Origin: Sphingomonadales bacterium
GTDB lineage: Bacteria > Pseudomonadota > Alphaproteobacteria > Sphingomonadales > Sphingomonadaceae
Direction of reading: 5' to 3'
Assembly (NCBI GenBank): GCA_004173185.1
Contig: SEFZ01000002.1
Coordinates: 124,001 to 188,000 of the forward strand
Length of the DNA stretch: 64,000 nucleotides
The notes below the pieces were generated by a model. It made no database searches. It worked only from the letters and a program-made list of their open reading frames with translations, and was not told the origin of the DNA. Positions 44,862 through 53,095 of this stretch are shown here, one piece after another. A program made the position numbers and the translations under genes. Numbering within the stretch: the stretch's first letter is position 1; each line of letters starts with the position of its first letter.

Positions 44862-45562
44862 GCCTTTGCCTTCACCGGCTCGGGCTTGCCAACCTGATCG
44901 CGTGATTCGAGGCGCAGGATCGGCCCCTTGAACGCCTCTGAATCGGCGAGGATCGCGCAGACATGCTGCCCCACTTCGGTGTCCATCACCCAATGGGGCT
45001 CGGCGATATCGCGCTTGCGCTCGCCGTTGATCATCGAGATCAGCATCAACTCGCGGATCTCCGCGCCGGATTTCCGCTCCTTGGCAAATCCGCGATACAT
45101 CATCCGCTGCGCGGCCTGCAGCATCGAGAGTTGCGCCATGCCGGGCAGGATGAAGTCGGCAGTGCCTCCGCCGATCCCGATCAGCATGCCGGTTTCGGGC
45201 AGGCGCGGCAGGATCGCCTTGATCGCGTTGAAATGGGTGAGGAGATTGGTCGCATAGACCTGCGCCATTTCCTCGGCATTCCACTCCATCAGCGGCTTGG
45301 TCGCGTTGGGCGCATTGACCGCCATCGCCACGGCATCCACGCCGCCGAACGGCACCTGCGCTGCATCCCACAGCGCAACTGCGGCTTCTTCCGAGGCCAG
45401 GTCGCCAACCACAGTGGCGATGCCCGATCCATCGGCATAGCGCGCCAGACGATCGGCATTACGATCGGCTGCGATGACATCGAGGCCTTCGGCCCGCGCG
45501 CCGCGTGCGATCCCTTGGCCGATGTCGCCGCATGCGCCGATAACCAGCAATCTCTTCGGCAA
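44858..45562 (-). CDS. SDR-fold protein without the catalytic Tyr-Lys pair
   Basis: A 234-residue Rossmann-fold SDR, first gene of the minus operon. The glycine motif G-A-C-G-D-I-G-Q-G and Asp after beta-2 (A-A-D-R-N-A) indicate NAD binding, but the active-site region reads M-A-Q-L-S-M-L-Q-A-A-Q where Y-x-x-x-K would stand. The TTG start (M-P-K-R) has GGGGAG seven bases upstream; another TTG at 45577 is open. It may be an extended or atypical SDR acting as an isomerase or a non-catalytic subunit. Confidence 0.72.
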   Translation of the reverse strand: MPKRLLVIGACGDIGQGIARGARAEGLDVIAADRNADRLARYADGSGIATVVGDLASEEAAVALWDAAQVPFGGVDAVAMAVNAPNATKPLMEWNAEEMAQVYATNLLTHFNAIKAILPRLPETGMLIGIGGGTADFILPGMAQLSMLQAAQRMMYRGFAKERKSGAEIRELMLISMINGERKRDIAEPHWVMDTEVGQHVCAILADSEAFKGPILRLESRDQVGKPEPVKAKA

Positions 45563-45637
45563 TGTAGTGCTCCCCAAATTCTTGGTGGAGCTTATCGCGC
45601 TACCGCGCGATCTTCGAGCCGCGGGCCATGTTCAACG

Positions 45638-45650
45638 CATATGTGTTTAC
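45638..45650. promoter_or_regulatory. CATATGTG-type operator candidate (site 4)
   Basis: CATATGTGTTTAC shares the 8-mer CATATGTG with the site before TonB receptor 2. It sits about 75 bases upstream of the first gene of the minus operon and overlaps the stop codon of the PF10118 gene. It is a weaker match than the other three. Confidence 0.3.
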
Positions 45651-46477
45651 GCGGCGGCGACGGGAGTCCTCGCATAGCGGTCGAGATAGTCCTGCAATCC
45701 TGGCGGTGCCACGCGCTTGGCCGGCTTGTAGAATGGCGAAAGGATAACCTTGAGGTGCTCTTTCGCCCGGCGGCCGGTGACTTGCTGTACGTGCTTCTGC
45801 CGCGCGAGCGATGCTTCAAGCTCGTCGGGCGTCATCGTCTCGCGGTCCTTCGACAGGAGATAGTCCTGCACCTTGCGCACATAGCCACGCAGGTGATTGA
45901 CCGCATAGAAGAAGGCCCAGATCCGATAGACATACGCAACGGGTCCGGTGCCGAACAGCGCATGATAAACCTCGTGAGCAACCTCGCGATGCTCGAATTC
46001 CTCGGCGAGATGCCATTTCCACAGCTCGACCGCCTCCGGATCGGCGCCTTCGAGGAATTCGCCGAACTCCTCGAAATAATTGGTCACCGCGACCGAGCTG
46101 ACTGCCTCGAAACCCTCCGAATAGGCGCAATTGAAGCGTAGCGATTTGGTGGCGAGGAACCGGGCATAGTCAGCCTCATATTCCTTCTCGATCGCGAGCA
46201 TGCCCTCATAGCCATCCGCCCGCAGCGCCTTGTTGAACAAGAGGTGCTGGCGGCAATGCTGCATCTCCTGCTTGATGAAGATAGCGAGATCCTGATGGAG
46301 CTTCTCATGCTTCGCGGGCAACTGGGCCTGCGCCTTCTGCATCACCTTGACCAGATACGGCTCGATATACGCCGGAATAACCGACGCGGCGTTCTGCATC
46401 TGCGCAAATTCGCGGTTCGGCGCCCAGTGCGCGCGAACTTTCGAGAAGTCCCATTTGGGAAATCGTACCTGCATCAT
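45647..46477 (-). CDS. PF10118-type metal-dependent hydrolase-like protein 2
   Basis: A 276-residue paralogue of the 12867-13685 protein, with the same helical architecture and putative ligands K-Q-E-M-Q-H-C-R-Q-H and W-K-W-H-L-A-E-E-F-E-H-R-E-V-A. The second Glu/His set (E-V-Y-H) is also kept. Function is unknown; a diiron-type centre is an inference from the ligand spacing. It is divergent from the iclR gene and shares a promoter region with it that contains the best IclR-type palindrome. Confidence 0.75.
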   Translation of the reverse strand: MMQVRFPKWDFSKVRAHWAPNREFAQMQNAASVIPAYIEPYLVKVMQKAQAQLPAKHEKLHQDLAIFIKQEMQHCRQHLLFNKALRADGYEGMLAIEKEYEADYARFLATKSLRFNCAYSEGFEAVSSVAVTNYFEEFGEFLEGADPEAVELWKWHLAEEFEHREVAHEVYHALFGTGPVAYVYRIWAFFYAVNHLRGYVRKVQDYLLSKDRETMTPDELEASLARQKHVQQVTGRRAKEHLKVILSPFYKPAKRVAPPGLQDYLDRYARTPVAAA

Positions 46478-46554
46478 CGCTCTCCGAGCCGATCGTTGGG
46501 ACCGGTTTGGCTAAAAAGTAACAGTCTGTCGGCTTTTTTTGCAATTTGAGGTAC

Positions 46555-46573
46555 TGTGATCACATACGTGATC
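46555..46573. promoter_or_regulatory. CATATGTG-type operator candidate (site 2, iclR promoter)
   Basis: TGTGATCACA (46555-46564) overlaps GATCACATACGTGATC (46558-46573), a near-perfect palindrome of about the size IclR-family proteins bind. It lies 83 bp before iclR in the divergent region with the PF10118 gene, so autoregulation is expected. Confidence 0.5.
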
Positions 46574-46655
46574 GGCTTGCGCTGGACAGCATGCATATGA
46601 TGGCCCAATTATTGGGGGCAAGGCCGAGAACGGCCATCCGGATAGGAGAAAGAGC

Positions 46656-47525
46656 ATGGCTCGACGCCGCATGAGTGTTTCGCGAGATCGGATTTCCGCT
46701 CGCGCACCAATCGAGCAGAAAACCGTGAAATCTGCCGGTAGGGTCTTGGAAATACTGGAGTATTTCGACGACCTTCAGCGCCAGTCGACGGTGATGGAAA
46801 TTGCCGACGCGCTGGGTTACCCGCAGTCGAGCACCTCAGCCCTGCTGCGCAGCCTCGTTAGCCTGGGCTATCTCAACTATGATGCGTACGCACGGACCTA
46901 CATCACCTCAAGCCGCGTAGCGCTGCTCGGTAATTGGGTAAATTCGCAGGTTTTCGCCGAGGGCGCGATCATCTCGATGATGAAGGAGATGAACGAGCAG
47001 ACCAGCGATACCGTGGTTCTCGCGGTCCGCAACGGGCTGCACATGCAATATATCCATGTGATCCAGGCGACGAGCCCGGCGCGGCTCCACATGACCCTGG
47101 GTACGGTGCGGCCGCTGGCGGCATCCGGGGCAGGGTTCGCGCTGCTCAGCACGATGACCGATACCGAGATCACGCGACTGGTGATGCGCATCAACGCCGA
47201 GGCCGCCGAGGGCCAGGCGCTGGTCAAGATCCGCGAGCTGCTCGATCAGATCGCGGTGATCCGTCAGAAGGGCTATGCCTTTACTTGCGACATGGTGACG
47301 CGTGGCGGCGGAATCATCGCCGCGCCGCTGCCGCGGATCAATGGGCAGCAGCGGATGGTGGTCGGTATTGGCGGCATCAGCGAGGTGATGCGTCACCGCG
47401 AGGAAGAGCTGTCGGGCGTGATAATGGGCCAGCTTGATGCGCGCTTCGGGCGCGGCAGCCGCAATGTTGTGCAGATGCCCGTGCGCGAGGCTCCGCGCGA
47501 TCCGGCGCGCTTCCAGGCGTTTTGA
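46656..47525 (+). CDS. IclR family transcriptional regulator
   Basis: A 289-residue IclR-type regulator preceded by GGAGAAAGAGC. The N-terminal winged helix (S-A-G-R-V-L-E-I-L-E-Y-F, then M-E-I-A-D-A-L-G-Y-P-Q-S-S-T-S-A-L-L-R-S-L) follows a basic 25-residue extension. The C-terminal GAF-like effector domain contains A-A-S-G-A-G-F-A-L-L and G-Y-A-F-T-C-D-M-V-T-R-G-G-G. IclR proteins control catabolic operons and respond to pathway intermediates. It heads the operon that continues through the CoA-transferase 37 bases downstream and shares its promoter region with PF10118 protein 2. Confidence 0.92.
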   Translation: MARRRMSVSRDRISARAPIEQKTVKSAGRVLEILEYFDDLQRQSTVMEIADALGYPQSSTSALLRSLVSLGYLNYDAYARTYITSSRVALLGNWVNSQVFAEGAIISMMKEMNEQTSDTVVLAVRNGLHMQYIHVIQATSPARLHMTLGTVRPLAASGAGFALLSTMTDTEITRLVMRINAEAAEGQALVKIRELLDQIAVIRQKGYAFTCDMVTRGGGIIAAPLPRINGQQRMVVGIGGISEVMRHREEELSGVIMGQLDARFGRGSRNVVQMPVREAPRDPARFQAF

Positions 47526-47562
47526 TCGTACGGCTCGGACTCAAGAAGGATATCATCATAAT

Positions 47563-48774
47563 ATGGTCGAGCTGAAGAAGGGCGCTGCGCCGCTCGCAGG
47601 ACGGCGCGTGCTCGATTTGTCACGCGTGCTTGCCGGACCTTGGTGTACGATGGTGCTCGCCGATCTTGGCGCGGAAGTCACCAAGGTCGAGAACCCCAGA
47701 GGCGGCGACGATACGCGGCATTGGGGGCCCCCTTATGCCGCGACCGAGAGCGCATATTATCTGTGTGCCAACCGCAACAAGCGCAGCATCGCGCTCGATC
47801 TGTCGACCGCAGAGGGGCAGGAGATCGTTCGTGCGCTGGCGGCGGACGCAGACGTGCTTGTCGAGAATTACAAATTGGGCGGGCTCGACAAATACGGCCT
47901 CGATTATGCATCGATCGCGGCGATCAATCCACGGATCGTCTATTGCTCGGTCTCGGGATATGGCCGCACCTCGCCCATCGCCGAGCGGCCCGGATATGAT
48001 TATGTGATCCAGGCCGAAGCCGGGCTGATGTCGGTCACCGGAGAGATTGAAGGCCAGCCGATGAAAGTCGGCGTCGCGGTCGCGGATCTGTTCACCGGCA
48101 TGGCGGCGGCACAGGCGGTGTTGGCGGCACTGATCGCGGTTGATCGCGATGGCGTCGGGCAGCATCTCGATATGGCATTGTACGATTGCCAGTTGGCGAT
48201 GATGGCAAATGTCGGCAGCGCCGCATTGGTATCGGGCAATGAACCGAGGCGCTATGGCAACGGGCACCCGACAGTCGTGCCGTATCAACTGTTCGACACG
48301 AGTGATGGACAGGTCGTGATCGCGGTGGGGAATGACGGGCAGTTTGCGGCCCTGTGCGTGAACCTGCTCGGGCGACCGGATCTGTCGCGCGATGCGCGGT
48401 TCACGAAGAATAGCGACCGGGTGGCTAACCGCGAGGCATTGCTGGCCGAACTGATACCGCTGATCGCCGAGCAGAGCACCGAGTGGTGGCTCGCGGGTCT
48501 CCGTTCGGTCGGGGTGCCGACCGGCGCCGTGCGATCGGTGGGCGAGGCGCTGGCTGCCCCCGAAACGATCGCGCGCGAGATGGTCGCAACAGTCCCGCAC
48601 CCAAGCGCTGGAGAAGTGCGGATCGTGGCTTCGCCGCTCAAGCTGGGGCGCACGCCGGTCGTGCCGGTGATGGCGCCGCCGTTGCTCGGTCAGGATACGC
48701 GCAGCGTGCTGAGCGGGCTCGGCTATGCGGCGGAGACGATCGATCAACTAGCCGCCGACGGCGTGATCGCCTGA
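47563..48774 (+). CDS. CaiB/BaiF family (class III) CoA-transferase
   Basis: A 403-residue class III CoA-transferase. Family signatures are R-V-L-D-L-S-R-V-L-A-G-P-W at the start, A-N-R-N-K-R-S-I-A-L-D-L, and catalytic Asp175 in V-A-V-A-D-L-F-T-G-M, the residue that carries the CoA-thioester exchange. It differs from the racemase in lacking the His126/Asp156 pair. It would move CoA between a pathway acid and a donor thioester without using ATP. The ATG follows AAGAAGGA by about 11 bases. Confidence 0.9.
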   Translation: MVELKKGAAPLAGRRVLDLSRVLAGPWCTMVLADLGAEVTKVENPRGGDDTRHWGPPYAATESAYYLCANRNKRSIALDLSTAEGQEIVRALAADADVLVENYKLGGLDKYGLDYASIAAINPRIVYCSVSGYGRTSPIAERPGYDYVIQAEAGLMSVTGEIEGQPMKVGVAVADLFTGMAAAQAVLAALIAVDRDGVGQHLDMALYDCQLAMMANVGSAALVSGNEPRRYGNGHPTVVPYQLFDTSDGQVVIAVGNDGQFAALCVNLLGRPDLSRDARFTKNSDRVANREALLAELIPLIAEQSTEWWLAGLRSVGVPTGAVRSVGEALAAPETIAREMVATVPHPSAGEVRIVASPLKLGRTPVVPVMAPPLLGQDTRSVLSGLGYAAETIDQLAADGVIA

Positions 48775-48779
48775 GCGTG

Positions 48780-48796
48780 TCATGTATGTGATGAAA
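48780..48796. promoter_or_regulatory. CATATGTG-type operator candidate (site 3)
   Basis: TCATGTATGTGATGAAA lies about 75-90 bases before the thiolase-like gene and repeats the 12-mer TATGTGATGAAA of site 1. A second inverted repeat, TGACA-AAC-TGTCA, follows at 48828-48840. Together they suggest a regulated internal promoter. Confidence 0.45.
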
Positions 48797-48827
48797 GCAA
48801 GGCGAGGCACAGCGCCGCTTGGAAAAC

Positions 48828-48840
48828 TGACAAACTGTCA
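48828..48840. promoter_or_regulatory. TGACA-N3-TGTCA inverted repeat
   Basis: A perfect 5-bp inverted repeat 30 bases upstream of the thiolase-like start, preceded by C and followed by TCTAT; compare CTGAC-N5-GTCAG at 21911. The regulator is unknown. Confidence 0.35.
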
Positions 48841-48869
48841 TCTATGGGTTGGCAGGGAGAGAGAACACC

Positions 48870-50045
48870 ATGCCGGGCATTGATGTCGTCATATCGGGAA
48901 TTGGTCAGTCGGCTGTCGGGCGCAAGCTACCGCAGTCCGGGCTGGCGCTGACCGTCGATGCCGCGCTGGAAGCGATTGCCGATGCCGGGCTGACCGTCGC
49001 AGACGTTGACGGGCTTTCCACCTTTCCGGGCCGACGCCCCGATGCATTGCCCTTCTCGCCGGTCGGTACGATGGACCTTAAGGACGCGCTGGGCTTCAAA
49101 CTTAGCTGGTTCGCCGGAGCCATGGAGGGATCGGCGCAACTCGGCGCGATCATCAATGCCTATGCCGCGATCAAGGCCGGGCTGGCGAAGCATGTCCTGT
49201 GCTTTCGTACGGTGAAGGAAGGGTCGGGCGGGGCGTCCTGGAAAGAGAATGCGGAGGTCCGCACCCAGCGCACGCGGCTGGACGGCGAATTCCAGTACAT
49301 GTTTCCGTATAACGCGATTTCGGCGAGCAACTGGCTGTCGCTATACGCGCAGCGCCACTTCCATCTTTATGGAACGAAGCGCGAGCATCTTGGCCAGATC
49401 GCGATTACCCAGCGGCAGGGCGCGATCGACAATCCCAGGGCGTTGTTTCGCGAGCCGCTGACGATGGACGATTATCTGTCGGCGCGGATGATTTCGACGC
49501 CGTTCGGGCTGCTCGATTGCGACGCGCCTACCGACGCTTCCACTGCGATTCTGTTGTCGGCGGCAGACGCCGTGGCGGATCGCAGCAAGCCGGCTGTCCG
49601 TATCGAATCGGTCGGCGGCGGCATTCATGGCCGCGCCGGGTGGGATCAGGCTGATATGCCCGACATGGCGGCGTCCGATGCCGGGCGGATGCTGTGGGCG
49701 CGAACCGACTTCAAGCCGAAGGACGTCGATGTTGCCCTGCTCTATGACGGCTTCAGCTTTCTGGCGCTTAACTGGCTAGAGGCACTTGGCTTTTGCGGCG
49801 TGGGCGAGGGCGGGCCGTTCGTCGAGGGTGGTCACCGGATCGCGCGCGATGGCGAATTGCCGCTCAATCCGCATGGCGGCCAGCTTTCGGGCGGGCGCAC
49901 CCACGGTTTCGGGTTCGTGCATGAGGCCGTGACGCAATTGCGGGGTGATGCCGGCACGCGGCAGGTTCCGAATGATCCCAAAGTAGCAGCGGTATCCAAT
50001 GGCGGCGGTCCGATGGCGGGCGCGATGCTGTTGGTCCGCGACTGA
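48870..50045 (+). CDS. Thiolase-fold protein, aldolase (Ltp2-like) candidate
   Basis: A 391-residue protein of the SCP-x/lipid-transfer-protein thiolase group. The N-terminus G-I-G-Q-S-A-V-G-R is typical, but the loop that should hold the nucleophilic Cys reads F-A-G-A-M-E-G-S (81-88). The C-terminal half keeps L-Y-D-G-F-S (Tyr292), G-F-C-G-V-G-E-G-G-P-F-V and N-P-H-G-G-Q-L-S (His335). Loss of the Cys and the DUF35 gene in the same operon fit the Ltp2-ChsH2(DUF35) type of retro-aldolase that cleaves steroid side-chain CoA thioesters, rather than a thiolase. GGGAGAGAGAACACC precedes the ATG. Confidence 0.8.
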   Translation: MPGIDVVISGIGQSAVGRKLPQSGLALTVDAALEAIADAGLTVADVDGLSTFPGRRPDALPFSPVGTMDLKDALGFKLSWFAGAMEGSAQLGAIINAYAAIKAGLAKHVLCFRTVKEGSGGASWKENAEVRTQRTRLDGEFQYMFPYNAISASNWLSLYAQRHFHLYGTKREHLGQIAITQRQGAIDNPRALFREPLTMDDYLSARMISTPFGLLDCDAPTDASTAILLSAADAVADRSKPAVRIESVGGGIHGRAGWDQADMPDMAASDAGRMLWARTDFKPKDVDVALLYDGFSFLALNWLEALGFCGVGEGGPFVEGGHRIARDGELPLNPHGGQLSGGRTHGFGFVHEAVTQLRGDAGTRQVPNDPKVAAVSNGGGPMAGAMLLVRD

Positions 50046-50067
50046 GCTTTTACGAGAGGTAGAGACG

Positions 50068-51687
50068 ATGACGACTTGGTCCCCGGGCGAGCAGACCACA
50101 GTTCTGAAGGAACTCGACAAGGCGCTCGCACGTAGCGGCGCCAATTTCGAGTTCATCGATTTTTCGGGCGAGAAATATACGCTCGGTTATCTGGACGCGC
50201 AGAGCACGAGCCTGGCGCACGGCCTGCGCGCGGCGGGCGCGAAGCATGGCGAGTGCGTGGTGTCGGTGCTCGACAATTGCGTCGAGCAGCTGGTGCTTCT
50301 GTTCGCCTGCGCAAAGATCGGCGCGATCCACGTGCCGCTGAACACCGCATATAAGGGCGAGTATCTGCGCCATCAGGCGTCGGACGCCGATGGCGCGGTG
50401 CTGATCGCCGAGAAGGAATATGTCGATCGCCTGATCGCGGTCGAGGCAGGGTTGCCCAACGCGAAGGTGTTGCTGGTCAAGGGCGAGATGCCGACGACCA
50501 AGTCTGAAAAGCTTGAACTGCGCCCGCTTCAGGACGCCTATGTACCGACCGAGGAGCCAACCGGGTTCGAGCCTGCTCCGTCGGATCTGGTGATGCTCAT
50601 CTATACGGCGGGCACCACCGGCCTCTCCAAGGGCTGCATGATCAGCCATAACTATGTGTGCAACATGGGCCGCCAGCTCATGAACGCGCAGAAGCACACC
50701 GCCGCCGACGTCATCTGGACGCCGCTGCCGGGCTTCCACTTCAACCAATATACCGCGACTGTCATGCCCGCGCTGATGGCTGGCGCGCGCTGTGCTGTCT
50801 TCCCGCGCTTCTCAGTCTCCAAATTCTGGCCCGAGGTCGAGCGCACGGGTGCGACCGTCACGCAGATCCTGTCTTCGATGGTGCGGCTGATCGCAGAGGC
50901 CGCGCCCAACGAGGCGCAGCAGCGCTGCGTCGGCCAGCTTCGCATCGCCGCGGGCGCGCCGTTCCCGCCCGAGCTGCAGGAAGTATGGCGCGAGCGCTTC
51001 AAGCCCGGACATGTCCGCGGCCCGGCGGGCTATGGCCTGACCGAGTGCGCGATCGTGGTCAGTGCGTCGCTCGATGACGAAGGGCAGCCGGGTAAATCGT
51101 CTGGGCATCATAACGACGATTTCGAAGTGATCATCGTCGATGACAATGATCTCGAGGTTCCCGCCGGCACCGCAGGCGAGATCCTGGTGCGTCCCAAGCG
51201 TCCGCACGTGATGTTCGAGGGTTATTGGAAGCGCCCCGCCGAGACGATGAAGGTGCTGCGCAATTTCTGGTTCCATACCGGCGATATCGGCATGTTTGAT
51301 GAGAATGGCTGGTTCTTCTTCCTCGATCGCAAGAAGGATTATCTCCGCCGCCGGGGCGAGAACATCTCGTCCATGGAGGTCGAGGGCGTGTTCAGCCAGC
51401 ATCCGGCCGTGGAAGAGGTCGCCGTCCATGCGGTGCTCGCCGACATGGAGGACGATGTGAAGGTCACTCTCGTCCTCGTCGAGGGCGCGACCCTGACCGA
51501 GGACGAACTCTGCCGTTGGTCGGTCGACAATCTGCCCTATTTCGCAGTGCCGCGCTTCATCGAGTTCCGCGATGTGCTTCCCAAGAATCCAGTCGGACGC
51601 GTGCTCAAATACGAGCTTCGCGATCAGGGCATCACGGCCACGACATGGGACCGTGAAAAGTCGGAAGTCGAACTGGTCAAACGCTGA
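50068..51687 (+). CDS. Acyl-CoA synthetase (class I adenylate-forming)
   Basis: A 539-residue ANL ligase, preceded by GAGAGGTAGAGACG. The P-loop is I-Y-T-A-G-T-T-G-L-S-K-G, followed by Y-G-L-T-E-C-A, the T-G-D-I-G-M-F-D hinge with D-R-K-K-D-Y-L-R-R-R-G-E-N-I-S-S, and a C-terminal catalytic Lys in V-G-R-V-L-K-Y-E-L-R. It resembles crotonobetaine/carnitine-CoA ligases and sterol side-chain FadD17/19-type enzymes. It sits 22 bases after the aldolase-like gene and would supply the acyl-CoA used by that pathway. Confidence 0.88.
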   Translation: MTTWSPGEQTTVLKELDKALARSGANFEFIDFSGEKYTLGYLDAQSTSLAHGLRAAGAKHGECVVSVLDNCVEQLVLLFACAKIGAIHVPLNTAYKGEYLRHQASDADGAVLIAEKEYVDRLIAVEAGLPNAKVLLVKGEMPTTKSEKLELRPLQDAYVPTEEPTGFEPAPSDLVMLIYTAGTTGLSKGCMISHNYVCNMGRQLMNAQKHTAADVIWTPLPGFHFNQYTATVMPALMAGARCAVFPRFSVSKFWPEVERTGATVTQILSSMVRLIAEAAPNEAQQRCVGQLRIAAGAPFPPELQEVWRERFKPGHVRGPAGYGLTECAIVVSASLDDEGQPGKSSGHHNDDFEVIIVDDNDLEVPAGTAGEILVRPKRPHVMFEGYWKRPAETMKVLRNFWFHTGDIGMFDENGWFFFLDRKKDYLRRRGENISSMEVEGVFSQHPAVEEVAVHAVLADMEDDVKVTLVLVEGATLTEDELCRWSVDNLPYFAVPRFIEFRDVLPKNPVGRVLKYELRDQGITATTWDREKSEVELVKR

Positions 51688-51700
51688 GCCGAACCGAGGC

Positions 51701-51727
51701 TTTACGCCGTAAAACGAATCGCGTAAA
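51701..51727. promoter_or_regulatory. TTTACG/CGTAAA inverted-repeat array
   Basis: TTTACG-C-CGTAAA is a perfect 13-base palindrome, followed by GCGTAAA. The three half-sites lie in the 79-bp gap before the first amidohydrolase of the operon. TTTACGAGA also occurs before the CoA ligase (50049) and before the second amidohydrolase (53528). Confidence 0.35.
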
Positions 51728-51766
51728 TAAAACCAACAATGTGTCAGTTATGAGAGGATGGATGTC

Positions 51767-53095
51767 ATGAAACCGGTGGAGGACCTCGTCATTGTCAGTG
51801 TCGACGATCATATCGTCGAGCCGCCCACCATGTATGACGCCCATCTTTCGGTGCAGCACAAGGCGATCAAGCCCGAGCTGCGCAAGGACAAGAACGGCGC
51901 GGATTACTGGCTGTACGAAGGCAAGCGGACGGGCTCGATCGGGCTCAACGCGGTCGTCGGCCGGATGAAGGAAGAATATGGCTGCGAGCCGGTTTCCTTC
52001 GAGCAGATGCGCAAGGGTTCGTGGGATATCGACGCTCGCATCGACGACATGAACGCCAACGGCGTCCTTGCGTCGCTGAACTTCCCGAGCGTCGTGACCT
52101 TTGACGGTGGTCTTTTCCATCGCTTCGAGAACAAGGCGAACGCACTGACGCTGCTTCGCGCATACAATGACTGGCATATCGACGAATGGTGCGGCTCTTA
52201 TCCGGGCCGCAACATCCCGCTCGCGATCGTGCCTTATTGGGATATCGAGGCGACTGTCGCGGAGATCAAGCGCGTCTCGGCCAAGGGCTGCCACGCGATC
52301 AGCTTCAGCGACAATCCGGCACTCAAGGGCCAGCCGAGCATCCACAACGCGCATTGGGAGCCACTGTGGAAGGCGTGCGCTGACCATGACATCATGATCA
52401 ACATTCATATCGGGTCGGGCGCACAAGCGCCGCATGCCTCGATGGAATCGCCGATCGATGCGTGGATCACGACGATGCCGATCTCGATCGTCAATTCGGC
52501 GGCCGACTGGCTGCATCTAAAGGCGCTGCAGCGGCTCCCGCTCAAGGTTTCGCTGAGCGAAGGCGGGATCGGCTGGATTCCTTATTTCCTCGAGCGTGCA
52601 GACTTCGTCCATCACCATCACAAGGCCTGGACGCATGCCGATTTCGGTGGGCGCAAGCCGAGCGAGGTTTTCCGCGAGCATTTCCTGACCTGCTTCATCG
52701 ACGACGCGTTTGGCCTCGAGAATCTCGACAAGATCGGCGAGGACAATGTCGCCTATGAGTGCGATTATCCGCATTCGGATACGGTTTGGCCGGAATCGGC
52801 GGACCGGCTGCGCGCCACGCTTACCGGCATTTCGGATACGGCGATCGAGAAGATCACTCACGGCAATGCGCTGCGTTTGTTCAACTTCGATGCGTTCGGC
52901 AAAATGGGCGGGCGCGAGAATTGCACCGTCGGCGCCCTGCGCAAGGCCGGTGCGCATGTGAATACTGATCCGCAATCGTTCGGTGGCCCCGCACCGCTCG
53001 AGCCAGGGCAGGTGCGCCGCCCGGTGACTTCGGGCGATATCACCAAGATGTTCACCGAAGTCGCAAAGAACGACGGCGAGTTGGAAGCCGTCTGA
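51767..53095 (+). CDS. Amidohydrolase family 2 protein (ACMSD-like)
   Basis: A 442-residue amidohydrolase-2 TIM barrel. The start is chosen because GAGAGG is nine bases before it; a further ATG lies nine bases upstream. The N-terminal metal motif is D-D-H-I-V-E-P-P, a middle His is in I-N-I-H-I-G-S-G, and the C-terminal catalytic Asp in E-C-D-Y-P-H-S-D. Family members are metal-dependent decarboxylases and hydrolases. It overlaps the DUF35 start by one base, so the two are co-translated; a link to the aldolase-like step is likely. Confidence 0.85.
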   Translation: MKPVEDLVIVSVDDHIVEPPTMYDAHLSVQHKAIKPELRKDKNGADYWLYEGKRTGSIGLNAVVGRMKEEYGCEPVSFEQMRKGSWDIDARIDDMNANGVLASLNFPSVVTFDGGLFHRFENKANALTLLRAYNDWHIDEWCGSYPGRNIPLAIVPYWDIEATVAEIKRVSAKGCHAISFSDNPALKGQPSIHNAHWEPLWKACADHDIMINIHIGSGAQAPHASMESPIDAWITTMPISIVNSAADWLHLKALQRLPLKVSLSEGGIGWIPYFLERADFVHHHHKAWTHADFGGRKPSEVFREHFLTCFIDDAFGLENLDKIGEDNVAYECDYPHSDTVWPESADRLRATLTGISDTAIEKITHGNALRLFNFDAFGKMGGRENCTVGALRKAGAHVNTDPQSFGGPAPLEPGQVRRPVTSGDITKMFTEVAKNDGELEAV

